Shown piece by piece: positions 11,201-23,208 of a DNA stretch of 64,000 nucleotides. Below the pieces are notes generated by a model. The model was not told the origin of the DNA. It saw only the letters and a list, made by a program, of their open reading frames with translations, and did no database searches. Source of the DNA: Atherix ibis (Eukaryota > Arthropoda > Insecta > Diptera > Athericidae); the NCBI GenBank assembly GCA_958298945.1, contig OY282608.1, forward strand, positions 12,501,933 to 12,565,932, given 5' to 3'. The stretch's first letter is position 1, and each line of letters opens with the position of its first letter. The position numbers were made by a program, and so were the translations under genes.

Positions 11201-14200
11201 GTTTGTTGGTTTGTTGGTTTGTTGGTTTGTTGGTTTGTTCGTTTGTTGGCTTGTTGGTTTGTTGGCTTGTTGGCTTGTTGGTTTGTTGGCTTGTTGGCTT
11301 GTTGGTTTGTTGGTTTGTTGGTTTGTTGGTTTGTTGGTTTATTGATTTGTTGGTTAGTTAGCTTGTTGGTTTTTTGGTTTGTTGGTTTGTTGGCTTGTTG
11401 GTTTGTTGGTTTGTTCGTTTGTTGGTTTGTTGGTTTGTTGGTTTGTTGGTTTGTTGGTTTGTTGGTTTGTTGGTTTGTTGGTTAGTTAGCTTGTTGGTTT
11501 TTTGGTTTGTTGGTTTGTTGGCTTATTGGTTTGTTGGTTTGTTCGTTTGTTGGTTTCGTGGTTTGTTGGTTTGTTGGTTTGTTATTTTGTTGGTTTGTTG
11601 GTTTGTTGGTTTGTTGGTTTGTTGGTTTGTTTGTTTGTTGGTTTGTTCGTTTGTTGGCTTGTTGGTTTGTTGGCTTACTGGTTTGTTGGTTTGTTTGTTT
11701 GTTCGTTGGTTTGTTGGCCTGTTGGTTTGTAGGTTTGTTGGCTTGTTGGTTTGTTGGTTTTTTGGTTTAATGGTTTGTTCGTTTGTTGGCTTGTTAGTTT
11801 GTTGGCTTGTCGGCTTGTTGGCTTGTTGGTTTGTTGGTTTGTTGGTTTGTTCGTTTGTTGGTTTGTTCGTTTGTTGGCTTGTTTGTTTGTTGGTTTGTTG
11901 GTTTGTTGGTTTGTTGGTTTGTTGGTTTGTTGGCTTGTTGGTTTGGTGGTTTTTTGGTTTCTTGGTTTGTTGGTTTGTTGGTTTGTTATTTTGTTGGTTT
12001 GTTGGTTTGTTGGTTTGTTTGTTTGTTGGTTTGTTCGTTTGTTGGCTTGTTGGTTTGTTGGCTTACTGGTTTGTTGGTTTGTTTGTTTGTTCGTTTGTTG
12101 GTTTGTTGGCTTGTTGGTTTGTTGGTTTGTTGGCTTGTTGGTTTGTTGGTTTGTTGATTTGTTGGTTTGTTCGTTTGTTTCCTTGTTGGTTTGTTGGCTT
12201 ATTGGCTTGTTGGCTTGTTGGTTTGTTGGTTTGTTGGTTTGTTGGTTTGTTGGTTTGTTGGTTTGTTGGTTTGTTGGTTTGTTGGTCAGTTAGCTTGTTG
12301 GTTTTTTGGTTTGTTGGCTTGTTGGTTTGTTGGTTTGTTGGTTTGTTGGTTGGTTGGTTCGTTGGGTTGTTGGTTTGTTGGCTTGTTGGCTTATTGGTTT
12401 GTTGGTTTGTTGGCTTGTTGGTTTGTTGGCTAGTTGGTTTATTAGTTTGTTGGTTTATTGGTTTACTGGTTTGTTGGTTTGTTCGTTTGTTGGTTTGTTG
12501 GTTTGGTGGTTTTTTGGTTTGTTGGTTTGTTGGTCTGTTGGTTTGTTGGTTTGTTGGTTTGTTGGTTTGTTTTTGTGTTGGTTTGTTGGCTTGTTGGTTT
12601 GTTGGTTTGTTTGTTTTTTCGTTTGTTGGTTTGTTGGTTTGTTGGCTTGTTGGTTTGTTGGTTTCCTGGTTTGTTGGTGTGTTGGTTTGTTGGTTTGTAG
12701 GTTTGTTGGTTTATTGGCTTGTTGGTTTTTTGGCTTGTTGGTTTGTTGGTTTTTTGGTTTGTTGGTTTGTTTGTTTGTTGGCTTGTTGGTTTGTTGGTTT
12801 GTTGGTTTGTTGGTTTGTTGGTTTGTTGGTTTGTTGGTTTGTTGGTTTGTTGGTTTGTTGGTTTGCTGGCTTCTTGGTTTGTTGGTTTGTTCGTTTGTTG
12901 GTTTGTTGGCTTGCTGGTTTGTTCGTTTGTTGGTTTGTTGGTTTGTTATTTTGTCCGTTTTTTGGTTTGTTGGCTTGTTGGTTTGTTCGTTTGTTGGTTT
13001 GTTGGTTACTTGGTTTGTTGGCTTGTTGGTTTGTTGGTTTGTTGGTTTGTTGGTTTGCTGACTTGTTGGTTTGTTGGTTTGCTGACTTGTTGGTTTTTTG
13101 GTTTGTTGGTTTGTTGGTTTGTTGGGTTGTTGGTTTGTTTGTTTGTTGGTTTGTTGGCTTGTTGGTTTGTTGGCTTGTTGGTTTGTGGGCTTGTTGGCTT
13201 GTTGGTTTGTTGGTTTGTTGGTATGTTGGCTTGTTGGTTTGTTGGTTTGTTGGTTTGTGGGTTTGTTGGTTTGTTGGCTTGTTGGTTTGGTGGCATGTTG
13301 GTTTGTTGGCTTGTTGGCTTGTTGGCTTATTGGTTTGTTGGCTTGTTGGTTCATTGGCTTGTTGGCTTGTTGGTTTGTTGGTTTGTTGGTTTGTTGATTT
13401 GTTCGTTTGTTGGTTTGTTAGTTTGGTGGCTTGTTTGTTTGTTGGTTTGTTGGTTTGGTGGCATGTTGGTTTGTTGGCTTGTTGGCTTGTTGGCTTACTG
13501 GTTTGTTGGCTTGTTGGTTCATTGGCTTGTTGGCTTGTTGGTTTGTTGGTTTGTTGGTTTGTTGGTTTGTTGATTTGTTCGTTTGTTGGTTTGTTAGTTT
13601 GGTGGCTTGTTTGTTTGTTGGTTTGTTGGTTTGTTGGTTTGTTGGCTTGTTGGTTTGGTGGTTTGTCGGTTTCTTGGTTTGTTGGTTTGTTGGTTTGTTA
13701 TTTTATTGGTTTGTTGGTTTGTTGGTTTGTTTGTTTGTTGGTTTGTTCGTTTGTTGGCTTATTGGTTTGTTGGCTTACTGGTTTGTTTGTTTGTTCGTTT
13801 GTTGGTTTGTTGGCTTGTTGGTTTGGTGGTTTTTTGGTTTCTTGGTTTGTTGGTTTGTTGGTTTGTTATTTTGTTGGTTTGTTGGTTTGTTGGTTTGTTT
13901 GTTTGTTGGTTTGTTCGTTTGTTGGCTTGTTGGTTTGTTGGCTTACTGGTTTGTTGGTTTGTTTGTTTGTTCGTTTGTTGGTTTGTTGGCTTGTTGGTTT
14001 GTTGGTTTGTTGGCTTGTTGGTTTGTTGGTTTGTTGATTTGTTGGTTTGTTCGTTTGTTTGCTTGTTGGTTTGTTGGCTTGTTGGCTTGTTGGCTTGTTG
14101 GCTTGTTGGTTTGTTGGTTTGTTGGTTTGTTGGTTTGTTGGTTTGTTGGTTTGTTGGTTTGTTGGTCAGTTAGCTTGTTGGTTTTTTGGTTTGTTGGCTT

Positions 14201-15050
14201 GTTGGTTTGTTGGTTTGTTGGTTTGTTGGTTGGTTGGTTCATTGGCTTGTTGGTTTGTTGGCTTGTTGGCTTATTGGTTTGTTGGTTTGTTGGCTTGTTG
14301 GTTTGTTGGCTAGTTGGTTTATTAGTTTGTTGGTTTATTGGTTTATTGGTTTGTTGGTTTGTTCGTTTGTTGGTTTGTTGGTTTGGTGGTTTTTTGGTTT
14401 GTTGGTTTGTTGGTCTGTTGGTTTGTTGGTTTGTTGGTTTGTTGGTTTGTTTTTGTGTTGGTTTGTTGGCTGGTTGGCTTGTTGGTTTGTTGGTTTGTTT
14501 GTTTTTTCGTTTGTTGGTTTGTTGGTTTGTTGGCTTGTTGGTTTGTTGGTTTCCTGGTTTGTTGGTGTGTTGGTTTGTTGGTTTGTAGGTTTGTTGGTTT
14601 ATTGGCTTGTTGGTTTTTTGGCTTGTTGGTTTGTTGGTTTTTTGGTTTGTTGGTTTGTTTGTTTGTTGGCTTGTTGGTTTGTTGGTTTGTTGGTTTGTTG
14701 GTTTGTTGGTTTGTTGGTTTGTTCGTTTGTTGGTTTGTTGGTTTGTTGGTTTGTTGGCTTCTTGGTTTGTTCGTTTGTTGGTTTGTTGGCTTGCTGGTTT
14801 GTTCGTTTGTTGGTTTGTTGGTTTGTTATTTTGTTCGTTTTTTGGTTTGTTGGCTTGTTGGTTTGTTCGTTTGTTGGTTTGTTGGTTACTTGGTTTGTTG
14901 GCTTGTTGGTTTGTTGGTTTGTTGGTTTGTTGGTTTGTTGGTTTGTTAGTTTGTTGATTTGTTGGTTTGTTGGCTTGATGGTTTTTTGGTTTGTTGGTTT
15001 GTTGGCTTGTTGGTTTGTTGGTTTGTTGGTTTGTTGGTTTGCTGACTTGT
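8255..15050 (+). repeat. 6.6-kb higher-order repeat, copy 2
   Basis: This is the second tandem copy of the preceding block and begins where copy 1 ends, as expected from unequal crossing over. Against copy 1 it has lost about 95 bp near 10.3 kb (12 units less one base), including the odd 7-bp unit present near 3846. It has gained about 112 bp (14 units) near 11.4 kb. The GTGGCATG box is doubled in both copies (about 6651 and 6829; 13288 and 13457). The longest stop-free frame in the window, 887 codons at 11374-14037, lies here and only reflects the lack of A-containing variants in that frame. Confidence 0.88.
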
Positions 15051-16129
15051 TGGTTTGTTGGTTTGCTGGCTTGTTGGTTTTTTGGTTTGTTGGTTTGTTG
15101 GTTTGTTGGTTTGTTGGTTTGTTTGTTTGTTGGTTTGTTGGCTTGTTGGTTTGTTGGCTTGATGGTCTGTTGGCTTGTTGGCTTGTTGGTTTGTTGGTTT
15201 GTTGGTATGTTGGCTTGTTGGTTTGTTGGTTTGTTGGTTTGTTGGTTTGTGGGTTTGTTGGTTTGTTGGCTTGTTGGTTTGGTGGCATGTTGGTTTGTTG
15301 GCTTGTTGGCTTGTTGGCTTATTGGTTTGTTGGCTTGTTGGTTCATTGGCTTGTTGGCTTGTTGGTTTGTTGGTTTGTTGGTTTATTGATTTGTTCGTTT
15401 GTTGGTTTGTTAGTTTGGTGGCTTGTTTGTTTGTTGGTTTGTTGGTTTGTTGGTTTGGTGGCATGTTGGTTTGTTGGCTTGTTGGCTTGTTGGCTTACTG
15501 GTTTGTTGGCTTGTTGGTTCATTGGCTTGTTGACTTGTTGGTTTGTTGGGTTGTTGGTTTGTTGATTTGTTCGTTTGTTGGTTTGTTAGTTTGGTGGCTT
15601 GTTTGTTTGTTGGTTTGTTGGTTTGTTGGTTTGTTGGTTTGTTGGCTTGTTGGTTTGGTGGTTTGTTGGTTTCTTGGTTTGTTGGTTTGTTGGTTTGTTA
15701 TTTTATTGGTTTGTTGGTTTGTTGGTTTGTTTGTTTGTTGGTTTGTTCGTTTGTTGGCTTATTGGTTTGTTGGCTTACTGGTTTGTTTGTTTGTTCGTTT
15801 GTTGGTTTGTTGGCTTGTTGGTTTGTTGGTTTGTTGGCTTGTTGGTTTGTTGGTTTGTTGGTTTGTTGGTTTGTTCGTTTGTTGGCTTGTTGGTTTGTTG
15901 GCTTGTTGGCTTGTTGGTTTGTTGGCTTGTTGGCTTGTTGGTTTGTTGGTTTGTTGGTTTGTTGGTTTGTTGGTTTGTTGGTTTGTTGGTTAGTTAACTT
16001 GTTGGTTTTGTGGTTTGTTGGTTTGTTGGCTTGTTGGTTTGTTGGTTTGTTCGTTTGTTGGTTTGTTAGTTTGTTGGTTTGTTGGTTTTTTCTTTTGTTG
16101 GTTTGTTGGTTTGCTGGTTTGTTGGTTCG
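15051..16129 (+). repeat. Third, partial copy of the 6.6-kb block
   Basis: This stretch repeats part of the block at an offset of about 2.0 kb from 13.08-14.1 kb and about 8.6 kb from 6.45-7.4 kb. The doubled GTGGCATG boxes recur at about 15283 and 15460. It ends in a GGTTAGTTAACTTG variant near 15991, unlike the usual TTAGTTAGC at this place in the other copies. After about 15.8 kb one of the two GGCTTACTGG boxes of the parent copies is missing. Confidence 0.8.
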
Positions 16130-16955
16130 TTGGCTTGTTGGTTTGTTGGCTTGTTGGCTTGTTGGTTTGTTGGTTTGTTGGCTTGTTGGTTTGTTGGTTT
16201 GTTGGTTTGTTGGTTTGTTGATTTGTTGGCTTGTTCGTTTGTTGGTTTGTTGATTTGTTCGTTTGTTGGCTTGTTGGTTTGTTGGTTTGTTGGTTTGTTG
16301 GTTAGTTGGTTTTTTAGTTTGTTGGTTTATTGGTTTATTGGTTTGTTGGTTTATTGGTTTGTTGGTTTGTTGTTTTGGTGGTTTTTTGGTTTGTTCGTTT
16401 GTTGGTTTGTTGGTCTGTTGGTTTGTAGGTTTGTTGGTGTGTTGGTGTGTTGGTTTGTTGGCTGGTTGGCTTGTTGGTTTGTTGGTTTGTTTGTTTGTTC
16501 GTTTGTTGGTTTGTTGGCTTGTTGGTTTGTTGGTTTGTTGGTTTGTTGGTTTGTTGGTGTGTTGGGTTGTTGGTTTGTTGGTTTATTGGCTTATTGGTTT
16601 TTTGGCTTGTTGGTTTGTTGGTTTGTTGGTTTGTTGGTTTGTTGGTTTGTTCGTTTTTGTTGGTTTTTTTGTTTGTTGGTTTGTTGGTTTGGTGGCATGT
16701 TGGTTTGTTGGCTTGTTGGCTTGTTGGCTTATTGGTTTGTTGGCTTGTTGGTTCATTGGTTTGTTGGTTTGTTGGTTTGTTGGTTTGTTGGTTTGTTGGT
16801 TTGTTGGTTTGTTGGTTTGTTGGTTTGTTGTTTTGTTGGTTTGTTGGCTTGTTGGCTTGTTGGCTTATTGGTTTGTTGGCTTGTTGGTTCATTGGTTTGT
16901 TGGTTTGTTGATTTGTTCGTTTGTTGGCTTGTTGGTTTGTTGGTTTGTTGGTTTG
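16130..16955 (+). repeat. 826-bp duplication, copy 1
   Basis: It matches the next block at an offset of 826 bp (8 x 103 + 2, so not a whole number of units). Landmarks are a TTTTTTAG variant near 16306 facing TTTATTAG at 17136, and TTTTGGTGG near 16373 facing a TATTTTGGTGG form near 17199. This copy includes the CGTTTTTGTT unit at 16652 followed by GTGGCATG near 16693, which copy 2 lacks. Confidence 0.8.
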
Positions 16956-17530
16956 TTGGCTTGTTGGTTTGTTGGCTTGTTGGCTTGTTGGTTTGTTGGT
17001 TTGTTGGCTTGTTGGTTTGTTGGTTTGTTGGTTTGTTGGTTTGTTGGTTTGTTGGCTTGTTCGTTTGTTGGTTTGTTAATTTGTTCGTTTGTTGGCTTGT
17101 TGGTTTGTTGGTTTGTTGGTTTGTTGGTTAGTTGGTTTATTAGTTTGTTGGTTTATTGGGTTATTGGTTTGTTGGTTTATTGGTTTGTTGGTTTGTTATT
17201 TTGGTGGTTTTTTGGTTTGTTCGTTTGTTGGTTTGTTGGTCTGTTGGTTTGTAGGTTTGTTGGTGTGTTGGTGTGTTGGTTTGTTGGCTGGTTGGCTTGT
17301 TGGTTTGTTGGTTTGTTTGTTTGTTCGTTTGTTGGTTTGTTGGCTTGTTGGTTTGTTGGTTTGTTGGTTTGTTGGTGTGTTGGGTTGTTGGTTTGTTGGT
17401 TTATTGGCTTATTGGTTTTTTGGCTTGTTGGTTTGTTGCTTTGTTGGTTTGTTGGTTTGTTGGTTTGTTGGTTTGTTGGCTTGTTGGCTTGTTGGCTTAT
17501 TGGTTTGTTGGCTTGTTGGTTCATTGGTTT
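16956..17530 (+). repeat. 826-bp duplication, copy 2 (internally deleted)
   Basis: The left part follows copy 1 at +826 bp. At about 17.43 kb the segment holding the 10-bp unit and the GTGGCATG box is missing, and the block rejoins at GGTTCATTGG near 17521 (copy 1 has that box near 16750 and 16887). The shortening is best read as a deletion between similar units. Confidence 0.75.
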
Positions 17531-19284
17531 GTTGGTTTGTTGGTTTGTTGGCGTGTTGGTTTGGTGGTTTGTTGGTGTCTTGGTTTGTTGGTTTGTTGGT
17601 TTGTTATTTTGTTGGTTTGTTGGTTTGTTGGTTTGTTTGTTTCTTGGTTTGTTCGTTTGTTGGCTTGTTGGTTTGTTGGCTTACTGGTTTGTTGGTTTGT
17701 TTGTTTGTTCGTTTGTTGGTTTGTTGGTTTGTTGGTTTGGTGGTTTGTTCGTTTGTTGGCTTGTTGGTTTGTTGGTTTGTTGGTTTGTTGGTTTGTTGCT
17801 TTGTTGGTTTGTTGGTTTGTTGGTTTGTTGGTTCGTTGGCTTGTTGGTTTCTTGGTTTGTTGGCTTGTTGGTTTGTTGGTTTGTTGGTTTGTTGGTTTGT
17901 TGGCTTGTTGGTTTGTTGGTTTGTTGGCTTGTTGGTTTGTTGGTTTGTTCGTTTGTTGGTTTGTTGTTTTGTTGGTTTGTTGGTTTGTTGGTTTGTTGGT
18001 TTGTTGGTTCGTTGGCTTCTTGGTTTGTTGGCTTGTTGGCTTGTTGGTTTGTTGGTTTGTTGGTTTGTTGGCTTGTTGGTTTGTTGGTTTATTGGTTTGT
18101 TGGTTCGTTGGTTTGTTGGTTTGTTGGCTTGTTGGTTTGTTGGTTTGTTGGTTTGTTGGTTTGTTGGTTTGTTGGTTTGTTGGTTTGTTGGTTTGTTGGC
18201 TTGTTGGTTTGTTGGTTTGTTCGTTTGTTGGTTTGTTGTTTTGTTGGTTTGTTGGTTTGTTGGTTTGTTTGTTTGTTGGTTTGTTGGTTCGTTGGCTTGT
18301 TGGTTTGTTGGCTTGCTGGCTTGTTGGTTTGTTGGTTTGTTGGCTTGTTGGTTTGTTGGTTTATTGGTTTGTTGGTTCGTTGGCTTGTTGGTTTGTGGGC
18401 TTGTTGGCTTGTTGGTTTGTTGGTTTGTTGGTTTGTTGGTTTGGTGGTTTTTTGGTTTGTTGGTTTGTTGGTTTGTTGGTTTGTTGGTCTGATGGTTTAT
18501 TGGTTTGTTGATTTGTTGGTTTGTTGATTTGTTGGCTTGTTGATTTGTTGGCTTGTTGATTTGTTGGTTTGTTGGTTTGTTGGTTTGTTGGTTTGTTGGT
18601 TTGTTGGTTTGTTCGTTTGTTGGCTTGTTGGTTTGTTGGCTTGTTGGCTTGTTGGTTTATTGTCTTGTTGGCTTGTTGGTTTGTTGGTTTGTTGGTTTGT
18701 TGGTTAGTTAGCTTGTTGGTTTTTTGGTTTGTTGGTTTGTTGGTTTGTTGGTTTGTTCGTTTGTTGGTTTGTTGGTTTGTTGGTTTGTTGGTTTGTTGGT
18801 TTGTCGGTTTGTTGGTTCGTTGGCTTGTTGGTTTGTTGGCTTGTTGGCTTGTTGGTTTGTTGGTTTGTTGGCTTGTTGGTTTGTTGGCTAGTTGGTTTAT
18901 TAGTTTGTTGGTTTATTGGTATATTGGTTTGTTGGTTTGTTGGTTTGTTGGTTTGGTGATTTTTTGGTTTGTTGGTTTGTTGGTTTGTTGGTCTGTTGGT
19001 TTGTTGGTTTGTTGGTTTGTTGGTGTGTTGGTTTGTTGGCTGGTTGGCTTGTTGGTTTGTTGGTTTGTTTGTTTGTTCGTTTGTTGGTTTGTTGGCTTGT
19101 TGGTTTGTTGGTTTGTTGGTTTGTTGGTGTGTTGGTTTGTTGGTTTGTAGGTTTGTTGGTTTATTGGCTTATTGGTTTTTTGGCTTGTTGGTTTGTTGGT
19201 TTGTTGGTTTGTTGGTTTGTTGGTTTGTTGGTTTGTTGGTTTGTTCGTTTTTGTTGGTTTTTTGGTTTGTTGGTTTGGTGGTTT
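17531..19284 (+). repeat. Mixed family A stretch without a clear long period
   Basis: Runs of near-canonical units alternate with known family A boxes (GGCTTACTGG near 17687, TTTATTAG at 18896, CGTTTTTGTT at 19246). A short variant cluster (CGTTTGTT, then GTTTTGTT) recurs about 280 bp apart near 17949 and 18229. I see no gene or foreign insert here. Confidence 0.8.
18510..18565 (+). repeat. 16-bp dimer micro-array
   Basis: GATTTGTT units stand at 18510, 18526, 18542 and 18558, exactly 16 bp apart. They alternate with GGTTTGTT or GGCTTGTT. This is a local two-unit repeat; I noticed no other run of GATTTGTT with this spacing in the window. Confidence 0.85.
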
Positions 19285-20612
19285 GGTAATATGTTGGTTT
19301 GTTGGCTTGTTGGCTTGTTGGCTTATTGGTTTGTTGGCTTGTTGGTTCATTGGCTTGTTGGCTTGTTGGTTTGTTGGTTTGTTGGTTTGTTCGTTTGTTG
19401 GTTTGTTCGTTTGTTGGCTTGTTTGTTTGTTGGTTTGTTGGTTTGTTGGTTTGTTGGTTTGTTGGTTTGTTGGCTTGTTGGCTTGTTGGTTTGGTGGTTT
19501 GTTGGTTTCTTGGTTTGTTGGTTTGTTGGTTTGTTATTTTGTTGGTTTGTTGGTTTGTTGGTTTCTTTGTTTGTTGGTTTGTTCGTTTGTTGGCTTGTTG
19601 GTTTGTTGGCTTACTGGTTTGTTGGTTTGGTAATATGTTGGTTTGTTGGCTTGTTGGCTTATTGGCTTATTGGTTTGTTGGCTTGTTGGTTCATTGGCTT
19701 GTTGGCTTGTTGGTTTGTTGGTTTGTTGGTTTGTTCGTTTGTTGGTTTGTTCGTTTGTTGGCTTGTTTGTTTGTTGGTTTGTTGGTTTGTTGGTTTGTTG
19801 GTTTGTTGGTTTGTTGGCTTGTTGGTTTGGTGGTTTGTTGGTTTCTTGGTTTGTTGGTTTGTTGGTTTGTTATTTTGTTGGTTTGTTGGTTTCTTTGTTT
19901 GTTGGTTTGTTCGTTTGTTGGCTTGTTGGTTTGTTGGCTTACTGGTTTGTTGGTTTGGTAACATGTTGGTTTGTTGGCTTGTTGGCTTATTGGTTTGTTG
20001 GCTTGTTGGTTCATTGGCTTGCTGGCTTGTTGGTTTGTTGGTTTGTTGGTTTGTTCGTTTGTTGGTTTGTTCGTTTGTTGGCTTGTTTGTTTGTTGGTTT
20101 GTTGGTTTGTTGGTTTGTTGGTTTGTTGGTTTGTTGGCTTGTTGGTTTGGTGGTTTGTTGGTTTCTTGGTTTGTTGGTTTGTTGGTTTGTAATTTTGTTG
20201 GTTTGTTGGTTTGTTGGTTTCTTTGTTTGTTGGTTTGTTCGTTTGTTGGCTTGTTGGTTTGTTGGCTTACTGGTTTGTTGGTTTGGTAATATGTTGGTTT
20301 GTTGGCTTGTTGGCTTATTGGCTTATTGGTTTGTTGGCTTGTTGGTTCATTGGCTTGTTGGCTTGTTGGTTTGTTGGTTTGTTGGTTTGTTCGTTTGTTG
20401 GTTTGTTCGTTTGTTGGCTTGTTTGTTTGTTGGTTTGTTGGTTTGTTGGTTTGTTGGTTTGTTGGTTTGTTGGCTTGTTGGTTTGGTGGTTTGTTGGTTT
20501 CTTGGTTTGTTGGTTTGTTGGTTTGTTATTTTGTTGGTTTGTTGGTTTGTTGGTTTGTTTGTGAGTTGGTTTGTTCGTTTGTTGGCTTGTTGGTTTGTTG
20601 GCTTACTGGTTT
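19285..20612 (+). repeat. Four-copy 328-344-bp higher-order array
   Basis: The box GGTAATATG (or GGTAACATG) marks the start of each copy at 19285, 19629, 19957 and 20285, giving spacings of 344, 328 and 328 bp (43, 41 and 41 units). Within each copy the order is the same: a GGCTTATT or GGCTTGTT cluster, GGTTCATTGG, CGTTTGTT pairs, a GGTTTGGT/GGTTTCTT pair, GTTATTTTG and GGCTTACTGG. One copy reads GTAATTTTG near 20190 where the others read GTTATTTTG. The fourth copy ends at about 20612 and is not followed by another GGTAATATG box. Confidence 0.9.
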
Positions 20613-20949
20613 GTTGGTTTGTTTGTTTGTTCGTTTGTTGGTTTGTTGGCTTGTTGGTTTGTTGGTTTGTTCGTTTGTTGGCTTGTTGGTTTGTTGGTTT
20701 GTTGGTTTGTTGGTTTGTTGGTTTTTTGGTTCGTTGGCTTGTTGGTTTGTTGGTTTGTTGGTTTGTTGGTTTGTTGGTTTGTTAATTTGTTGGCTTGTTG
20801 GTTTGTTGGTTTGTTGGTTTGTTGGTTTGTTGGCTTGTTGGTTTGTTGGTTTGTTGGTTTATTCGTTTGTTGGTTTGTTGTTTTGTTGGTTTGTTGGTTT
20901 GTTGGTTTGTTGGTTCGTTGGCTTGTTGGTTTGTTGGCTTGTTGGCTTG
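20613..20949 (+). repeat. Linker before the 3,443-bp duplication
   Basis: Near-canonical units with CGTTTGTT, GGTTCGTT and GTTTTGTT variants. The 20.3-20.95 kb region, including the odd TTTGTGAGTTGG near 20560, is closely matched at about 27.67-28.3 kb. The 3,443-bp unit therefore appears to have been duplicated inside a longer ancestral block. Confidence 0.75.
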
Positions 20950-22059
20950 TTGGTTTGTTGGTTTGTTGGCTTGTTGGTTTGTTGGTTTGTTGGTTTGTTG
21001 GTTTGTTGGTTTGTTGGTTTGTTGGCTTGTTGGTTTGTTGGTTTGTTGGTTTGTTGGTTTGTTCGTTTGTTGGGTAGTTGGTTTATTAGTTTGTTGGTTT
21101 ATTGGTTTATTGGTTTGTTTGTTTGTTGGTTTGTTGGTTTGTTGGTTTGGTGGTTTTTTGGTTTGTTGGTTTGTTGGCTGGTTGGCTTGTTGGTTTGTTG
21201 GTTTGTTTGTTTGTTCGTTTGTTGGTTTGTTGGTTTGTTGGCTTATTGGTTTGTTGGTTTGTTGGTTTCTTGGTGTGTTGGTTTGTTGGTTTGTAGGTTT
21301 GTTGGTTTATTGGCTAATTGGTTTTTTGGCTTGTTGGTTTGTTGGTTTGTTGGTTTGTTGGTTTGTTGGTTTGTTGGTTTGTTGGTTTGTTGGTTTGTTC
21401 GTTTTTGTTGGTTTTTTGGTTTGTTGGTTTGTTGGTTTGGTGGCATGTTGGTTTGTTGGCTTGTTGGCATGTTGGCTTATTGGTTTGTTGGCTTGTTGGT
21501 TCATTGGCTTGTTGGCTTGTTGGTTTGTTGGTTTGTTGGTTTGTTCGTTTGTTGGTTTGTTCGTTTGTTGGCTTGTTTGTTTGTTGGTTTGTTGGTTTGT
21601 TGGTTTGTTGGTTTGTTGGTTTGTTGGTTTGTCGGTTTGTTGGCTTGTTGGTTTGTTGGCTTGTTGGTTTGGTGGCTTGTTGGTTTGGTGGTTTGTTGGT
21701 TTCTTGGTTTGTTGGTTTGTTGGTTTGTTATTTTGTTGGTTTGTTGGTTTGTTGGTTTGTTTGTTTGTTGGTTTGTTCGTTTGTTGGCTTGTTGGTTTGT
21801 TGTCTTACTGGTTTGTTGGTTTGTTTGTTTGTTCGTTTGTTGGTTTGTTGGCTTGTTGGTTTGTTGATTTGTTGGTTAGTTAGCTTGTTGGTTTTTTGGT
21901 TTGTTGGCTTGTTGGTTTGTTGGTTTGTTCGTTTGTTGGTTTGTTGGTTTGTTGGTTTGTTAGTTTGTTGGTTTGTTGGTCTGTCGGTTTGTTGGTATGT
22001 TTGTTAGTTAGCTTATTGGTTTTTTGGTTTGTTGGTTTGTTGGCTTGTTGGTTTGTTGG

Positions 22060-23100
22060 TTTGTTCGTTTGTTGGTTTGTTGGTTTCTTGGTTTGTTGGT
22101 TTATTGTTTTGTTGATTTGTTTATTTGTTGGTTTGTTGGTTTGTTGTTTTGTTGGATTGTTGGCTTGTTGTTTTGTTGGTTTGTTGGCTTGTTGGTTTGT
22201 TTTGTTTTTGGTTTGTTGGTTTGTTGGTTTGTTGGTTTATTGGTTTGTTGGTTTGTTGGTTTGTTGGTGTTTTGGTTTGTTGGTTTGTTGGCTTGTTGGT
22301 GTGCTGGTTTGTTAGTTTGTTGGTGTGTTTGTTTGTTGGTTTGTTGGCTTTTTGGTTTGTTGGTTTGTTGGTTTGTTGCTTTGTTCGTTTTTTGGTTTGT
22401 TGGCTTGTTGGTTTGTTCGTTTGTTGGTTTGTTGGTTACTTGGTTTGTTGGTTTGTTGGTTTGTTGGTTTGTTGGTTTGTTGGTTTGTTGGTTTGTTGGT
22501 TTGTTGGTTTGTTGGTTTGTTGGTTTGTTGGTTTGTTGGTTTGTTGGTTTGTTGGTTTGTTGGTTTGTTGGTTTGTTGGTTTGTTCGTTTGTTGGTTTGT
22601 TGGTTTCTTGGTTTGTTGGTTTATTGTTTTGTTGATTTGTTTATTTGTTGGTTTGTTGGTTTGTTGTTTTGTTGGATTGTTGGCTTGTTGTTTTGTTGGT
22701 TTGTTGGCTTGTTGGTTTGTTTTGTTTTTGGTTTGTTGGTTTGTTGGTTTGTTGGTTTATTGGTTTGTTGGTTTGTTGGTTTGTTGGTGTTTTGGTTTGT
22801 TGGTTTGTTGGCTTGTTGGTGTGCTGGTTTGTTAGTTTGTTGGTGTGTTTGTTTGTTGGTTTGTTGGCTTTTTGGTTTGTTGGTTTGTTGGTTTGTTGCT
22901 TTGTTCGTTTTTTGGTTTGTTGGCTTGTTGGTTTGTTCGTTTGTTGGTTTGTTGGTTACTTGGTTTGTTGGTTTGTTGGTTTGTTTGTTTGTTGGTTTGT
23001 TCGTTTGTCGGCTTGTTGGTTTGTTGGTTTGTTGGTTTAATGTTTGTTCGTTTGTTGGCTTGTTGGTTTGTTGGCTTGTTGGCTTGTTGGTTTGTTGGCT
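22060..23100 (+). repeat. Internal 520-bp pair inside copy 1
   Basis: Landmarks near 22100 (GTTTTGTTGATTTG), 22200 (TTTTGTTTTTGG), 22325 (GGTGTGTTTG) and 22435 (GTTACTTGG) recur 520 bp later. The two halves are separated by 18 perfect GGTTTGTT units at 22442-22585. The pair is repeated with the whole block at 25.50-26.54 kb. Confidence 0.88.
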
Positions 23101-23208
23101 TGTTGGCTTGTTGGTTTGTTGGTTTGTTGGTTTGTTGGTTAGTTAGCTTGTTCGTTTTTTGGTTTGTTCGTTTGTTGGCTTGTTGGTTTGTTGGTTTGTT
23201 CGTTTGTT

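Noticed and set aside
11374..14037. An 887-codon open frame on the + strand, and the many similar frames throughout the window.
   Set aside because: The frame starts at an in-repeat TTG and translates to a monotonous rotation of LVCWFVGL. All three + frames are equally open, and duplicated blocks 3,443, 1,880 and 2,084 bp apart shift the frame. Nothing suggests selection on one frame.
13943..15346. Long - strand frames rich in N, K, P, T and Q (467 codons here), resembling low-complexity secreted or structural proteins.
   Set aside because: The complement AACAAACC contains no T and so cannot contain a stop. The open frame is a result of composition, and neighbouring frames are open too.
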